Positions 42,891-52,505 are shown, counted from the stretch's first letter. The stretch: DNA of 64,000 nt from Bacteroidales bacterium (GCA_035647615.1 DASRND010000024.1:1-64000), one strand, 5' to 3'. Numbers and translations: made by a program. The notes: generated by a model not told the origin, from the sequence alone.

Positions 42891-43541
42891 TTATTTCATT
42901 GCCTTCATCATCGCATCTACCAGCGCAGAGGCGCCTTGATAGACTTGCCGGATGTTGGCGTCGAGCATGTAGCAAGGCGTGGTGAAGAGGCTGTGATCAT
43001 CGTCGTAAATTACTTCGCCATGGGTAGTCACGAGGTGCTGGCTGCCCATTTCTTCTACTTTGTCGATGGTGCTATCGTCGTCGCCGATGGTGATGGTTAC
43101 CTCGCCCAAAACTTTACTCAGCAGTACCGGTGAGATGCACAACGCCCCGATGGGTTTTTTCAGGTCGTGCATTGTATTAATTGCCTCAGCAACCTGTGGA
43201 TTTACCGAACAGTCGGCGCCCTTAAAGGCATAATTGCACAAGTTTTTGGCTACTCCAAAGCCACCCGGAATGATGAGTGCATCAAAATCGCCAGCCGAAA
43301 AATCGTCCAGGCTTTTGATCTGACCGCGTGCAATCCTTGCGGATTCAACCAGAACATTCCGCTTTTCGTTCATCTCTTCGCCCGTGAGATGATTTACCAC
43401 ATTATGCTGCTCTACATTGGGTGCAAACAGTTGATAGCTGCCGCCCTGCTGCATGATGGCAAGCATCGAAAGGGTAGCTTCATGTATTTCGGAACCATCC
43501 TGAACGCCGCTACCAGCCAGGATCATTGCAAATTTTTTCAT
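42891..43541 (-). CDS. elbB: ElbB-type glyoxalase (DJ-1/PfpI superfamily)
   Basis: A 216-residue protein of the ElbB (SCRP-27A) branch, implicated in isoprenoid yield and shown to have glyoxalase activity in E. coli. 'MILAGSGVQDGSEIHEATLS' at the start, 'DALIIPGGFGVAKNLCNYAF' and the nucleophile-elbow Cys in 'KPIGALCISPVLLSKVLG' (about residue 139) match the family; 'DANIRQVYQGASALVDAMM' ends it. Single-gene unit. Confidence 0.93.
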   Translation of the reverse strand: MKKFAMILAGSGVQDGSEIHEATLSMLAIMQQGGSYQLFAPNVEQHNVVNHLTGEEMNEKRNVLVESARIARGQIKSLDDFSAGDFDALIIPGGFGVAKNLCNYAFKGADCSVNPQVAEAINTMHDLKKPIGALCISPVLLSKVLGEVTITIGDDDSTIDKVEEMGSQHLVTTHGEVIYDDDHSLFTTPCYMLDANIRQVYQGASALVDAMMKAMK

Positions 43542-43592
43542 CGTGCTTTATTTTTATGATTCAATTATTATAGAAACCAATGTAACTAAAGT

Positions 43593-43814
43593 TTGTTTGA
43601 CCTGGCAAATGTAAAAGATTATGTCGGAAATAAAAAAGTCCGTTATCCTGCAAAAGTAGCTGGTGAAGAAAATTTGCAAAAAGAACTTTGGGATCAGAGT
43701 CTGGAAATAGCACGATCTTTCCTGCCGCCTCCCGGAAATTATCCGCTCATCAAGTCTTTGCTCGATGCAGAACAGGCTTTTGGATATGCTTTTCGCAGAT
43801 TTTGCGTTAGCTGA
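43593..43814 (+). pseudogene. Short open frame, possibly the remnant of a short-chain dehydrogenase C-terminus
   Basis: A 73-codon frame with only a TTG at its start. 'VRYPAKVAGEENLQKELWDQ' looks like the end of some short-chain dehydrogenases (x-Q-K-x-L-W-E-x-S), but no Rossmann part precedes it. The sequence just upstream shows no start or promoter. It stops inside the M28 peptidase promoter. It may equally be a chance ORF. Confidence 0.3.
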
Positions 43815-43830
43815 TAAACCATTAATTTTG
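43801..43830 (+). promoter_or_regulatory. Predicted promoter of the M28 peptidase gene
   Basis: TTTG at 43801-43804, 18-base spacer, TAATTTTG at 43823-43830, both exact. Confidence 0.7.
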
Positions 43831-43866
43831 TAAACTCAATTATTAAATTCTTAATCATATTTTTAG

Positions 43867-45642
43867 ATGAAAAATATTGCCTTACTATTTTTGTTTTTAT
43901 TCTCCTTCGCCTTTCATGTCAGCGCACAGAAAACTGCCATTTCCGCTGCTGAGATACAGGAACACATCAACTTTCTTGCTTCCGACAAACTGAAAGGTCG
44001 CCAGCCCGGCACTCCGGGCGACGCTGCAGCAGCAGCCTATATTCGCGACCAAATGTCGGCTGCCGGACTGCAACTGATGGGGGAGGAGGGTTATCAGAAT
44101 TTTGATCTCGTGACCGATGTTGCGCTGGGTCGCAGCAACCGCCTGAGCATTGGCATAGATGTGTATCTGGTCGAAAAAGATTTTATGCCGCTGCCTTTCA
44201 CCGCCAATGCTGCGTTATCGGCTGCTGCTGTTTTTGTGGGATATGGATTTGAAATTAAAAACGACAGCATCGGATGGGACGATTATGCCGCGGCTGATGT
44301 GGCTGGTAAATGGGCGATTGTGCTGCGCGGTGCGCCTGCCATCGAAGGATGGGATGGTGTGTTTCAGGGAATGATCGGCGAAAGGATGAAAGTGCTGACA
44401 GCCCGCGACAAAGGCGCTGCTGGCGTGATTTTCGTAAACGGTGCGCAATTCGATAACGACGACCAATTGCTGCGCCTCACCTACGACAAAAGCTCCGCTA
44501 CTGCAGGAATCCCGGTGTTGCAACTCAAACGAAGCATCATCGACAACATTATGATTACTGTGGCCGATTCCATAGCGGTGATCGAACGGCAGATCGCAGC
44601 GCAAAAGGCTCCGGTTGTTTACAAATTGCCGGTGTCGGTTTCGGCCATGCTCGAAGTGCAGCAAAAAGTGGCTACCACGCACAATGTGGTGGGCTGGCTC
44701 GAAGGAACCAATCCGGTGCTGAAAGATGAATTTGTGGTGATCGGAGCGCATTACGATCATCTGGGAATGGGCGGTCCCGGCTCCGGATCGCGTGCCATCG
44801 ACACGGTGGCTGTGCACAATGGCGCCGACGACAACGCCTCAGGAGTAGCCGGCTTGCTCGAGCTCGCAGAGTATTTCGCTGACCGCAACAACCGCCCCGA
44901 ACGAAGCTTGCTCTTTATCGCTTTTGGTGCCGAAGAAATGGGACTGATAGGTTCTAAATATTTTGTCGAAAACCCACTGATCGACCTAAGTAAGGTAATG
45001 GCGATGATCAACATTGATATGATCGGCCGCCTTAAAGATGACCGATCGCTAAGCATTGGAGGCACGGGTACATCTGCGCGCAGCGAGGCCATTCTTGATG
45101 ACCTTGCTAAAACAACCACACTCAAAATGCAGTATTCCAAAGAGGGCTATGGCCCATCCGATCATGCTTCGTTTTATGGAAAAGATATTCCTGTATTTTT
45201 TATTACCACCGGCGCCCACGACGATTATCATACGCCGCGCGATCGCGCCGAGCTGATCAACGCAGAAGGAGAGGCGGAGGTGGTGGCTTTTACTGCCGAT
45301 CTGGCTGTTGCACTTGCCGATGATCACGAGCGACTGGTTTTCGTGGAAGCAGGTCCTAAAGAGCGCCAGCGTCACGGCTATAATTTTAAAGTTACGCTTG
45401 GCATTATGCCCGATTTCGCCGGCACCGGCGACGACGGTCTGCGCGTGGATGCCGTGCGCCCCGACGGGCCGGCACATACAGGCGGATTGTTGAAAGGTGA
45501 TAAGATCGTTGCCATCGAAGGCAAGCCTGTCGGGAATATTTACGACTACATGGGGCGGCTCAAAAGTCTCGAAGCCGGACAGATCATCACCGTGGATGTG
45601 ATGAGAGACAATAAAAAAATGGTGTTTCTCATTCCTATGTAA
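43867..45642 (+). CDS. Exported M28 family metallopeptidase with PA and PDZ domains
   Basis: A 591-residue aminopeptidase-type enzyme with a signal peptide (cleavage after VSAQ, residue 21). A PA-domain segment (about 110-250) sits in the first half. The two-zinc site shows 'VIGAHYDHLG', 'NGADDNASGVAGLLE', 'FGAEEMGLIGS', 'INIDMIGRL' and 'SDHASFYGKDIP'. The final ~90 residues are a PDZ-like domain ('PDGPAHTGGLLKGDKIVAIE'). Likely trims peptides in the periplasm; no T9SS tail. Followed by trxA after 43 bases. Confidence 0.93.
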   Translation: MKNIALLFLFLFSFAFHVSAQKTAISAAEIQEHINFLASDKLKGRQPGTPGDAAAAAYIRDQMSAAGLQLMGEEGYQNFDLVTDVALGRSNRLSIGIDVYLVEKDFMPLPFTANAALSAAAVFVGYGFEIKNDSIGWDDYAAADVAGKWAIVLRGAPAIEGWDGVFQGMIGERMKVLTARDKGAAGVIFVNGAQFDNDDQLLRLTYDKSSATAGIPVLQLKRSIIDNIMITVADSIAVIERQIAAQKAPVVYKLPVSVSAMLEVQQKVATTHNVVGWLEGTNPVLKDEFVVIGAHYDHLGMGGPGSGSRAIDTVAVHNGADDNASGVAGLLELAEYFADRNNRPERSLLFIAFGAEEMGLIGSKYFVENPLIDLSKVMAMINIDMIGRLKDDRSLSIGGTGTSARSEAILDDLAKTTTLKMQYSKEGYGPSDHASFYGKDIPVFFITTGAHDDYHTPRDRAELINAEGEAEVVAFTADLAVALADDHERLVFVEAGPKERQRHGYNFKVTLGIMPDFAGTGDDGLRVDAVRPDGPAHTGGLLKGDKIVAIEGKPVGNIYDYMGRLKSLEAGQIITVDVMRDNKKMVFLIPM

Positions 45643-45685
45643 TCAGTAATCATTAAAATAAGCAACAAAAAAAACGGATCGATGT

Positions 45686-45982
45686 ATGGCAAATTTCAAT
45701 GAGATTATTAATTCGCCAAAGCCTGTATTAATCGACTTTTCGGCTGAGTGGTGCGGCCCGTGCAAGATGATGGCCCCCATACTTAAAGAGGTGGCAGCAG
45801 CAATGGGTGAGCGTGCTCGTATCATCAAAATCGACGTGGATAAAAATCCCGCTGTAGCGCAAAAATACCAGGTGATGAGCGTGCCCACGCTGATGGTTTT
45901 TAAAAACGGACAATCACTTTTTCGCCAGTCGGGCGTGATGCAGGCTCCTCCCATCATCGACATGCTGACCAAAATGCTGTAA
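45686..45982 (+). CDS. trxA: Thioredoxin
   Basis: A 98-residue protein with the classical active site '[12 protein letters not shown]' (Cys 26 and 29), the cis-proline in '[13 protein letters not shown]' and the standard fold length. Cytoplasmic, no signal. It reduces disulfides in cytosolic enzymes. It follows the peptidase gene and precedes gtrA by 42 bases; whether these form one transcript is unclear. Confidence 0.94.
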   Translation: MANFNEIINSPKPVLIDFSAEWCGPCKMMAPILKEVAAAMGERARIIKIDVDKNPAVAQKYQVMSVPTLMVFKNGQSLFRQSGVMQAPPIIDMLTKML

Positions 45983-46024
45983 TGCTAAAAAAAGCTGTTC
46001 TTTGCAGTTGCTAATTTTAGTTGC

Positions 46025-46420
46025 ATGTTAGAAATATTTCAAGAGACGATTTTCGGGAAGTTTATCAGGTTTGGGATTGTTGGATTCTCCGGACTGATCG
46101 TCGATTTTGGCTTTACCTGGCTCTTCAAAGAAAAACTGAAAGTCCAGAAATACGTTGCCAATGCCATTGGCTTTACCCTGGCCGCTACTTCCAATTATTA
46201 CCTGAACCGCGTGTGGACTTTCCAAAGTGAGAATCCCGAAATCGCTATAGAGTTCACGCAATTTCTGATCATCTCCATCATTGGCCTGGCCATCAACACC
46301 CTTATTTTGTGGCTTATCGTCACCAGATTCAAATTCAATTTTTACCTCTCAAAAGCCTTTGCCATCATGGTGGTGATGCTATGGAACTTTTTTATGAATC
46401 TCTACTTTACCTTTGCGTAA
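46025..46420 (+). CDS. GtrA-like flippase subunit
   Basis: A 131-residue membrane protein of the GtrA/DPMS3 family with four helices: 'FIRFGIVGFSGLIVDFGFTW', 'NAIGFTLAATSNYYLNRVWT', 'FLIISIIGLAINTLILWLIV', 'AFAIMVVMLWNFFMNLYFTF'. The 'N-Y-x-L-N-R-x-W-T-F' motif is characteristic. Such proteins help move polyprenyl-linked sugars for cell-surface glycan synthesis. No glycosyltransferase is adjacent. Confidence 0.93.
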   Translation: MLEIFQETIFGKFIRFGIVGFSGLIVDFGFTWLFKEKLKVQKYVANAIGFTLAATSNYYLNRVWTFQSENPEIAIEFTQFLIISIIGLAINTLILWLIVTRFKFNFYLSKAFAIMVVMLWNFFMNLYFTFA

Positions 46421-46481
46421 GCTTGCTAAAACCCATGCACGACGCGCCTCTTAGGCACGAAAAATACAAAAACTTATTGCG

Positions 46482-47828
46482 ATGAATAATACGATAAAAG
46501 GCCTTTTAATTTTGGTGCTGGTTGTAATTGCCAACGCCAGTGTTACCGGGCAGGCAAAAAAGATTCTTTTCCTGGGTAACAGCTACACGGCCGTAAATAA
46601 TTTACCACAAGAAGTTTATAATCTGGCCTTGTCGTTGGGTGATTCCATTTATTACGACAGCAATTCACCGGGTGGCTTCAGGTTGATAAATCATGCTACA
46701 AACGCCACAACCCTTGCAAAAATCAGTGCAGAAGATTGGGATTTTGTGGTTATCCAGGCGCAGAGCCAGGAGCCTTCGTGGCCGCCATCGCAGGTGGCTA
46801 CTGAAGTTTTGCCCTATGCTACTGTTTTGAACGATTCGATAAAATTGAATAATGCTTGCACCGAAACGGTGTTTTATATGACCTGGGGGCGAAAGTACGG
46901 CGACAAGCAAAATTGCCCGGCATGGCCGCCGGTGTGTACTTTTGCTGGTATGCAGGAGCGGCTGATGACCGGATATTATAGCATGGCCGAGCAAAATAGC
47001 GCAACCCTTGCTCCGGTCGGGCTGGCCTGGAAAGAGGCGATGGATAATGACCCCGACAGCCTGATCAATTTGTTTTCATCCGACAACAGTCACCCTTCGA
47101 TGTCGGGGACGTATCTGACGGCTTGTGTGATGTATGCCACCCTGTTCCAAAAGTCGCCGCTTGGCACAAAATATTCTGCGGGACTTTCCGAAAGCGATGC
47201 GCTGTTTCTGCAGCAAGTGGCCCAAGAGGTGGTGCTGAATGAAACCTACAACTTTACTTTTTTCGATACCTATACAAATATCAATTATGACCTGACCCGG
47301 GAAAGCTGGTTTGACAAGGGCAACATTGCTTTTGCAGGATTTTCCTGGTTGGTTGATGGCGCCACTTATCAATTTCTCGACAATTCATTAAACGGTGAAA
47401 CCTATCTCTGGGATTTTGGGGATGGCGAAACTTCCGAGCTTCAGAACCCGACACACACCTACGTTGAAAGCAAAATTTATCTGGTAAAACAATCGGTTGC
47501 CAATCCTTGTTTTGAAGACGATGCTTCGGAGTTGATAAATGTAGTCGTCTCTTCTTCCGAAGAAATCAGCGGCGAATCTGCTGTTTCCGTCCATCCAAAT
47601 CCCGGACATGGGATTTTTAATTTGACCATCCAATCCAAAGCCCCGCAAAACAAGATTTATTACAAGGTTTTTGACCTAAATGGTACGATGATCTTTGAAG
47701 ACAAAATTATCAGAAATGAAAATGTATCGCATCATCCAATTGATTTATCAGCGTTTGGCCGGGGAATTTATCAACTAAGCATCACGATAGATGAACAGGC
47801 AATCACAAAAACACTGATAATTGAATGA
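46482..47828 (+). CDS. Secreted SGNH-hydrolase-like protein with PKD and T9SS domains
   Basis: A 448-residue exported protein. After the signal peptide (to about 24) comes an SGNH/DUF4886-like hydrolase part: block I 'ILFLGNSYTAVNNLP' (Ser in G-N-S), 'DFVVIQAQSQEPS', and block V 'FSSDNSHPSMSGTYL' (Asp and His). A PKD domain ('YLWDFGDGETSELQNPTHTY') sits at about 305-355, and a T9SS tail ('VHPNPGHGIFNLTI' to 'ITKTLIIE') ends it. Expected to act on surface or environmental carbohydrate esters; the substrate is not known. Confidence 0.88.
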   Translation: MNNTIKGLLILVLVVIANASVTGQAKKILFLGNSYTAVNNLPQEVYNLALSLGDSIYYDSNSPGGFRLINHATNATTLAKISAEDWDFVVIQAQSQEPSWPPSQVATEVLPYATVLNDSIKLNNACTETVFYMTWGRKYGDKQNCPAWPPVCTFAGMQERLMTGYYSMAEQNSATLAPVGLAWKEAMDNDPDSLINLFSSDNSHPSMSGTYLTACVMYATLFQKSPLGTKYSAGLSESDALFLQQVAQEVVLNETYNFTFFDTYTNINYDLTRESWFDKGNIAFAGFSWLVDGATYQFLDNSLNGETYLWDFGDGETSELQNPTHTYVESKIYLVKQSVANPCFEDDASELINVVVSSSEEISGESAVSVHPNPGHGIFNLTIQSKAPQNKIYYKVFDLNGTMIFEDKIIRNENVSHHPIDLSAFGRGIYQLSITIDEQAITKTLIIE

Positions 47829-47842
47829 TTCAGAAATAAACA

Positions 47843-48721
47843 TCAATACGTTTTTGACATCGTGGATGGAATCAAAATGGTGTAATCGGCAATTCCCAGG
47901 TTCTCTTCGGATAGTTCATCCATATTATCCTGCTCTATGGATGAGATGGTCAGGATTTTCACACCAGGATTGAGTTTATTGATATACCAGCAAATGCTCC
48001 CGAAGTCGTTGGAGTGATAGGCGCCGTTGTAATGCAGAAAGAGTTCGCCTAGCTGTAAATTTTGGAGGATAAACCAGGCCATGGTTGCATCTTTTATAGC
48101 CTGTGCCCGCAACAGATTGTCGTTGCCATGGGCTGCGGTGGGCATGTCGCCCATCATTTCCATCATGGCATGGTAAGGAGGATGGTCAGGGTCGTAGAGT
48201 ACCGGTAGCGGAGGTAGTAGCTTTCTGGCTTCCGCCGACAGCGAATCCAATCCTTCGAAGCCTCTCTGATGCACCACCGAGGCATAGCGCCGGGGTATAT
48301 TGGTGGCGATAAAACGCAGGCCACTGTCTTTTGCAAATTCGAGCAATGGCTTGTAATCGGTTTGATAATTATTCCAAAGCTTTACTTCACTCTCGAAGTT
48401 GCGTTGCCGGATGTCGCCATGCAAATATTCGTCGATGATCAATTGGTTGTCGGTTTCAAACATTTCTGCTCCAAGCACCAGTGATTTGCCGCGTTGTGTG
48501 TACAAATCCCGCGTAAGCTCCAGTTGCAGCCAATGGCTGATAGGATTGTTGTGCAGCTCACCAAAAAGCACCACGTCGGCTTCCAGGGCATCACGAAGAA
48601 GATTTTTGTAGGGCGTTTCTTGTCCATTTTTATCAAAAAGCCGGTATGCTGGTTTGTCCGATTGCATGGCCATTAGCGCAAGCATAAACAAGGGAAGTAC
48701 AAGTAATTTTATCCTTTTCAT
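47843..48721 (-). CDS. ChaN family protein (haem-binding / iron-regulated fold)
   Basis: A 292-residue exported protein. 'DVVLFGELHNNPISHWLQLE' (about 50-69), 'LVLGAEMFETDNQLIIDEYL' and 'HYNGAYHSNDFGSICWYINK' are the ChaN/DUF399 signature, a family that binds haem in Campylobacter. The leader has no lipobox Cys (MAMQSDK), unlike the lipoprotein members, so it is more likely soluble periplasmic or held by an uncleaved signal. Monocistronic on the minus strand. Confidence 0.87.
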   Translation of the reverse strand: MKRIKLLVLPLFMLALMAMQSDKPAYRLFDKNGQETPYKNLLRDALEADVVLFGELHNNPISHWLQLELTRDLYTQRGKSLVLGAEMFETDNQLIIDEYLHGDIRQRNFESEVKLWNNYQTDYKPLLEFAKDSGLRFIATNIPRRYASVVHQRGFEGLDSLSAEARKLLPPLPVLYDPDHPPYHAMMEMMGDMPTAAHGNDNLLRAQAIKDATMAWFILQNLQLGELFLHYNGAYHSNDFGSICWYINKLNPGVKILTISSIEQDNMDELSEENLGIADYTILIPSTMSKTY

Positions 48722-48869
48722 AATTCAGAGCTTTTCCATTTTTAATTTTAATAAAAAATCGCTCATCTATTTTCAGTGTTTATGTCGCTGCCTTGAAAAT
48801 GTTGGTGGAGATGAGCCGCGTAAAAATAGGTCATTAATAAAATTGAATTAGCAGGGAAGTAATGTGCCG

Positions 48870-49361
48870 CTATGATTTCATGAGCCCATTGGCTTCAAAC
48901 ATCAGTGGGAGCAACTGCCGGCAGGTTTCTGCAACCAAAATGGTGTTGTTGTCTCCAGGCATGATCACCCGGATGTTATTCTTTTGTTTTTTTTCTGTTT
49001 CGGCCATTACCTGGCGGCACGATCCGCAGGGAGTTACTGCTGAGGTCAGTTTAAAAGCTTGTGTATTAGCAGTGATAGCAATGGCTTCGACAGGAACATC
49101 GGGGTAATTGGCCGATGCATAAAACAACGCCACCCGCTCGGCGCAAAGTCCCGAAGGATAGGCCACATTTTCCTGATTATTACCTGTAATAATCTGGCCA
49201 TCGGCAAGCCGAAGTGCCGCTCCAACCTTAAACTGCGAGTAAGGCGCGTAAGCCTTTGTTGCCGCTCGTTTAGCCGCCTGAAGCAAGGCACGGTCGCTGG
49301 CGGGCAACTCCTCCTCGCCGTTGTAAGAAACGATGGTACATGTTATTTGTAATTCTTTCAT
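48870..49361 (-). CDS. cdd: Cytidine deaminase
   Basis: Deaminates cytidine and deoxycytidine for pyrimidine salvage. The zinc site is complete: 'SGLCAERVALF' (Cys-Ala-Glu) and 'TPCGSCRQVMAE' (the two other Cys). The substrate loop 'APYSQFKVGAAL' is present. It is 163 residues, some 30 longer than the minimal tetrameric enzyme, with extra sequence at both ends. A partial -7 (TATCTTCG on the minus strand) lies at 49385-49392. Confidence 0.95.
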   Translation of the reverse strand: MKELQITCTIVSYNGEEELPASDRALLQAAKRAATKAYAPYSQFKVGAALRLADGQIITGNNQENVAYPSGLCAERVALFYASANYPDVPVEAIAITANTQAFKLTSAVTPCGSCRQVMAETEKKQKNNIRVIMPGDNNTILVAETCRQLLPLMFEANGLMKS

Positions 49362-49426
49362 AGTACGCTCTTTAAGCTGATGGGCGAAGATATGTATTTT
49401 GCAGCTAACGGGGCAGCTTGTAGGAT

Positions 49427-49464
49427 AAAAAAGCCGGTAGAATCAATTTGTTCGGCCGGCTTTT
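49427..49464 (-). terminator. Intrinsic terminator of the S41 peptidase operon
   Basis: Nine-bp stem AAAAGCCGG/CCGGCTTTT with an 18-base loop and a U-run on the minus strand, 30 bases after the stop. Confidence 0.8.
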
Positions 49465-49493
49465 ATTATTTGTTTTTTAATAACTAAAATCTG

Positions 49494-51191
49494 TTAATCG
49501 ATGGATGCTTTGGTTACGGTTCCATCCAAAATGGCTGAATAGTTTTTCTGATCATTCAAAACTTCTATGGCTTTTTTTACTTCCGGATCTGTGGCCAGGC
49601 TTGCTATTACCCGTCCGCGCTGAAAATAAAAGCGCGAAGCTATCTCCATCTTGAGCATCTCTGCGATTTCGTTACGATGGGTGTGCAGGTCTTCGTTTTT
49701 GTTGTGCATAAGCTTTTGCTCGAGCTGTGCAAGCTCAGCGCTTATCTCATCATAGTAGGCTTCTTCTTCGGCGGTTTTTTTGAGACGTTGCAGCGTTTTT
49801 TCGCTGTCGGTGGTGTACTTAAAGTCTTTGTTGCTGTTTACAAAATTGATAAAGTCGTTGTAAGTTTCGTCGCTTATGGCAAATTTATCGGGCGGAGCAA
49901 TGGAGTCGTGCTCGCGTGCAAACTTGTTTGCATAGTCGAAGATGATGTACTGAATGAGCAGATTTACAGAGATAGGGCTGAGCATCTCCGGCTCCATGAT
50001 GATGTCGGGCGAAACGCCGCCACCATCGAAAACTTTGCGGTTTTTTTTCGTTTTAAATTCAGAAATTAAAGAGTCAGGAACCTGGTGGGCCTGGCCTTCT
50101 ATGTCGCGATGAGAATAGTCGATCTCCTGAATGCACCGGCCGCTCGGAATGTAATATTTGGCTACGGTCACTTTTACTTTTGAATTATAGCTGAGTGGCA
50201 AAACGTTTTGCACCAGCCCTTTGCCATAGGTGCGCTGTCCGATTACCACACCACGATCCAGATCCTGGAAGGCTCCTGAAACGATTTCGCTGGCCGAAGC
50301 TGAGGCATTATCTACAAGAACCACTATCGGAATTTTAGTGTCTTCAGGTTTGTCAGAGGTAAAATACGAATGGTTGCGCACTTTTTCTTTGCCGCGTGTG
50401 CTTACCACCAGCTCGCCTTTGTCGGTGAAAATATTTACAATATTCACAGCTTCGTTTAGAAGTCCGCCGCCATTGCCGCGCAAATCGAGGACAATACCGT
50501 GAACATCGTTTTCCTGCTTAAGCTCCAGAAAAGCTTTTTTTACCTCTTTGCCTGCATCCTGCGTAAATCCAGAAAGCTTGATATAGCCAACGTTATCGCT
50601 CACCATGCCATAATAAGGAATGTTGTCGATGCTGATATTTTCACGCTTAAGTTCCACCTCGAAAGGCTTCTCAACGCTTTCTCTTTCTACACGAAGTTTG
50701 AGTGTAGTGCCGGCTTCGCCTTTCAAAACAGTGCTCACCGCTTCGGTGTCTTTATCAATCGCAGGTTTGCCGTCAACTTCCAGGATGCGGTCGCCGGGAA
50801 GAAGACCGGCCTTCTGCGCCGGAAATCCTTCGTAAGGCTCAGAAATCACCACGTAATTTCCCTGTTTGTGTATCAGCGCGCCAATGCCACCGTATTGTCC
50901 TGTGGTGAGGAGTTTATAATCTTCTATCTGCGATTCGGGGATGTAATTTGTAAATGGATCGAGCGAACCCAGCATGGCATCGATGCCGGTTTTCATCAGC
51001 TCGCCAGGACTAATCTCATCCACATAATTTATTTCGAGTTGCTTATAGAGCTCGGCGAAGATGTCGAGATTTTTGCTAATCTCGAAATCCTGATTTTTTT
51101 CCTGTGCTATCGAAGCGAACGAGAGAGTCAGCAGCAGCACCAGCATGCTTAGCATCTGTGTTGCCGATTTTATTGATAGTTGCCTGCTCAT
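49494..51191 (-). CDS. S41 family C-terminal processing protease
   Basis: A 565-residue exported serine protease. Signal peptide to about 30; PDZ domain at about 95-180 ('GIGALIHKQGNYVVISEPYE', 'KAGLLPGDRILEVDGKPAID'); S41 domain with 'GIVLDLRGNGGGLLNEAVNI', the catalytic Ser about 299 in 'DNASASASEIVSG' and Lys about 324 in 'RTYGKGLVQ', 25 residues apart as in Prc. A C-terminal helical extension (about 400-565) is typical of Bacteroidota members. Last gene of DUF4271-hemD-rnpA-S41, 11 bases after rnpA. Confidence 0.93.
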   Translation of the reverse strand: MSRQLSIKSATQMLSMLVLLLTLSFASIAQEKNQDFEISKNLDIFAELYKQLEINYVDEISPGELMKTGIDAMLGSLDPFTNYIPESQIEDYKLLTTGQYGGIGALIHKQGNYVVISEPYEGFPAQKAGLLPGDRILEVDGKPAIDKDTEAVSTVLKGEAGTTLKLRVERESVEKPFEVELKRENISIDNIPYYGMVSDNVGYIKLSGFTQDAGKEVKKAFLELKQENDVHGIVLDLRGNGGGLLNEAVNIVNIFTDKGELVVSTRGKEKVRNHSYFTSDKPEDTKIPIVVLVDNASASASEIVSGAFQDLDRGVVIGQRTYGKGLVQNVLPLSYNSKVKVTVAKYYIPSGRCIQEIDYSHRDIEGQAHQVPDSLISEFKTKKNRKVFDGGGVSPDIIMEPEMLSPISVNLLIQYIIFDYANKFAREHDSIAPPDKFAISDETYNDFINFVNSNKDFKYTTDSEKTLQRLKKTAEEEAYYDEISAELAQLEQKLMHNKNEDLHTHRNEIAEMLKMEIASRFYFQRGRVIASLATDPEVKKAIEVLNDQKNYSAILDGTVTKASID

Positions 51192-51202
51192 TATGATGTG
51201 TT

Positions 51203-51613
51203 TTACGTTGTGGTGTTTTTTGTAATGTCGTGAACTAAACGGTGTATCGCGAGCTTTATTTTTCGCTCTGTCTGTCGGTATTCGGGCATTTCCCGATTGG
51301 TGTAGATAAACACCAGTACAAGCTGTTTGTTTTGCGTCCGCAAGGTGTTGTAGAGTTCGGTTTTGTGTTTCCGGTAAGCTTCGCGCATCAGCCGTTTGAT
51401 GCGGTTACGCGACACGGCGTGTTTATGGTTGCGCTTGGGCACGGTAAATAGAACCTGCGCCGGAATTTCCGGCGGTAGCGATTCCGTTGCATCTATCTGC
51501 AGATAAATTATTTTGAAAGGAAACTCAAAAAAGGAAACGCCTTTGTCGAACAGCTTCCCGATGAGGGCGCGGCGACAAAGGCGTTCAGTTTTCTTAAAGT
51601 TTTGCGACAACAT
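51203..51613 (-). CDS. rnpA: Ribonuclease P protein component
   Basis: The protein cofactor of RNase P in tRNA 5' processing. Start at 51613 gives 136 residues: 'SQNFKKTERLCRRALIGKLF' at the N-terminus and the RNR motif 'KRNHKHAVSRNRIKRLMREA' (about 78-97). A longer version to 51673 starts within the gap after hemD and adds nothing conserved. Usually next to rpmH and yidC; in this lineage it sits between hemD and an S41 protease instead. Confidence 0.93.
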   Translation of the reverse strand: MLSQNFKKTERLCRRALIGKLFDKGVSFFEFPFKIIYLQIDATESLPPEIPAQVLFTVPKRNHKHAVSRNRIKRLMREAYRKHKTELYNTLRTQNKQLVLVFIYTNREMPEYRQTERKIKLAIHRLVHDITKNTTT

Positions 51614-51678
51614 ATTCAGAGGCATCATTTGTAACCGCGCAGCAGACGGCATTTTTTTGGCCACCGAAAGCATGCAGT

Positions 51679-52446
51679 TTACATTCCTACCTTAAAACCA
51701 TTTTTTTTGTACAACTTCTCAATGTATTGACCCAGTGCCATGGTCATCGACGGTGCCGACTTAGTAGGCGCGTTAAGATTGAGCGAGAGGCCGGCTTCCT
51801 TTACTGCCTTGGCAGTAGCTGGCCCAAATACACCTATCTTGGTGTCGCCTTGCTCATAGTTTGGGAAATTTTTCTGCAGCGCTTTCACCCCCGAAGGACT
51901 GAAAAAGATGATCATATCGTAGCTTTTAATATCCAGCTTGGAAAGATCGCTGGCCAGAGTGCGATAAATTATTGCTTTGGAATATTTGATCTTGTTGTCA
52001 TCGAGCGCCTTGGTCAGCGAAAGCTTGTGTATGTCGGAGCAGGGCAGCAGGAATTTTTCTTCTTTGTGCTTTTTGATGATCTCCATCAGATCGTTGAAGT
52101 TCTGATGACCATGAAAAACCTTACGCTTGCGAAACTGGACATATTTCTGCAAATAAAATGAGGTGGATTCGGACATGCTGAAGTATTTCATCTCATCAGG
52201 AACCTCCACGCGCATCTCTTCACATATTCTGAAAAAGTGATCGACGGAGTTGCGGCTGGTGAAGATTACAGCACTATGATCCAGTATGTTTACCTTGTCC
52301 TTGCGGAATTCGCGCCCCGGAATGCCTTCAACTTTAATAAATTTATGAAAATCAATGTTAAGTTCATATTTTTCGGCAAGTTCATTATAGGGATTGCGCG
52401 TTGGATCAGTTGGTTTTGGTTGGGAAACGAGAATGTTTTTTACCAT
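51679..52446 (-). CDS. hemD: Uroporphyrinogen-III synthase
   Basis: Closes and inverts ring D of hydroxymethylbilane to give uroporphyrinogen III for haem and corrinoids. The 255-residue protein has the bilobed HemD layout: 'ILVSQPKPT' and 'AVIFTSRNSVDHFFRI' in lobe 1, 'MIIFFSPSGVKALQKNF' and 'KIGVFGPATAKAVKEAGL' in lobe 2. HemD diverges strongly, so recognition rests on these loops. It is separated from other hem genes. Between DUF4271 and rnpA. Confidence 0.87.
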   Translation of the reverse strand: MVKNILVSQPKPTDPTRNPYNELAEKYELNIDFHKFIKVEGIPGREFRKDKVNILDHSAVIFTSRNSVDHFFRICEEMRVEVPDEMKYFSMSESTSFYLQKYVQFRKRKVFHGHQNFNDLMEIIKKHKEEKFLLPCSDIHKLSLTKALDDNKIKYSKAIIYRTLASDLSKLDIKSYDMIIFFSPSGVKALQKNFPNYEQGDTKIGVFGPATAKAVKEAGLSLNLNAPTKSAPSMTMALGQYIEKLYKKNGFKVGM

Positions 52447-52505
52447 TAATCAATTTTTTTTTGGAAATTAATTTTTTCTAAAAGTCCCGTTGTTACCTGG
52501 TATTT

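Noticed and set aside
50499..51152. Plus-strand 217-codon ORF opposite the S41 peptidase
   Set aside because: Antisense to conserved catalytic motifs; no start signal or family match.
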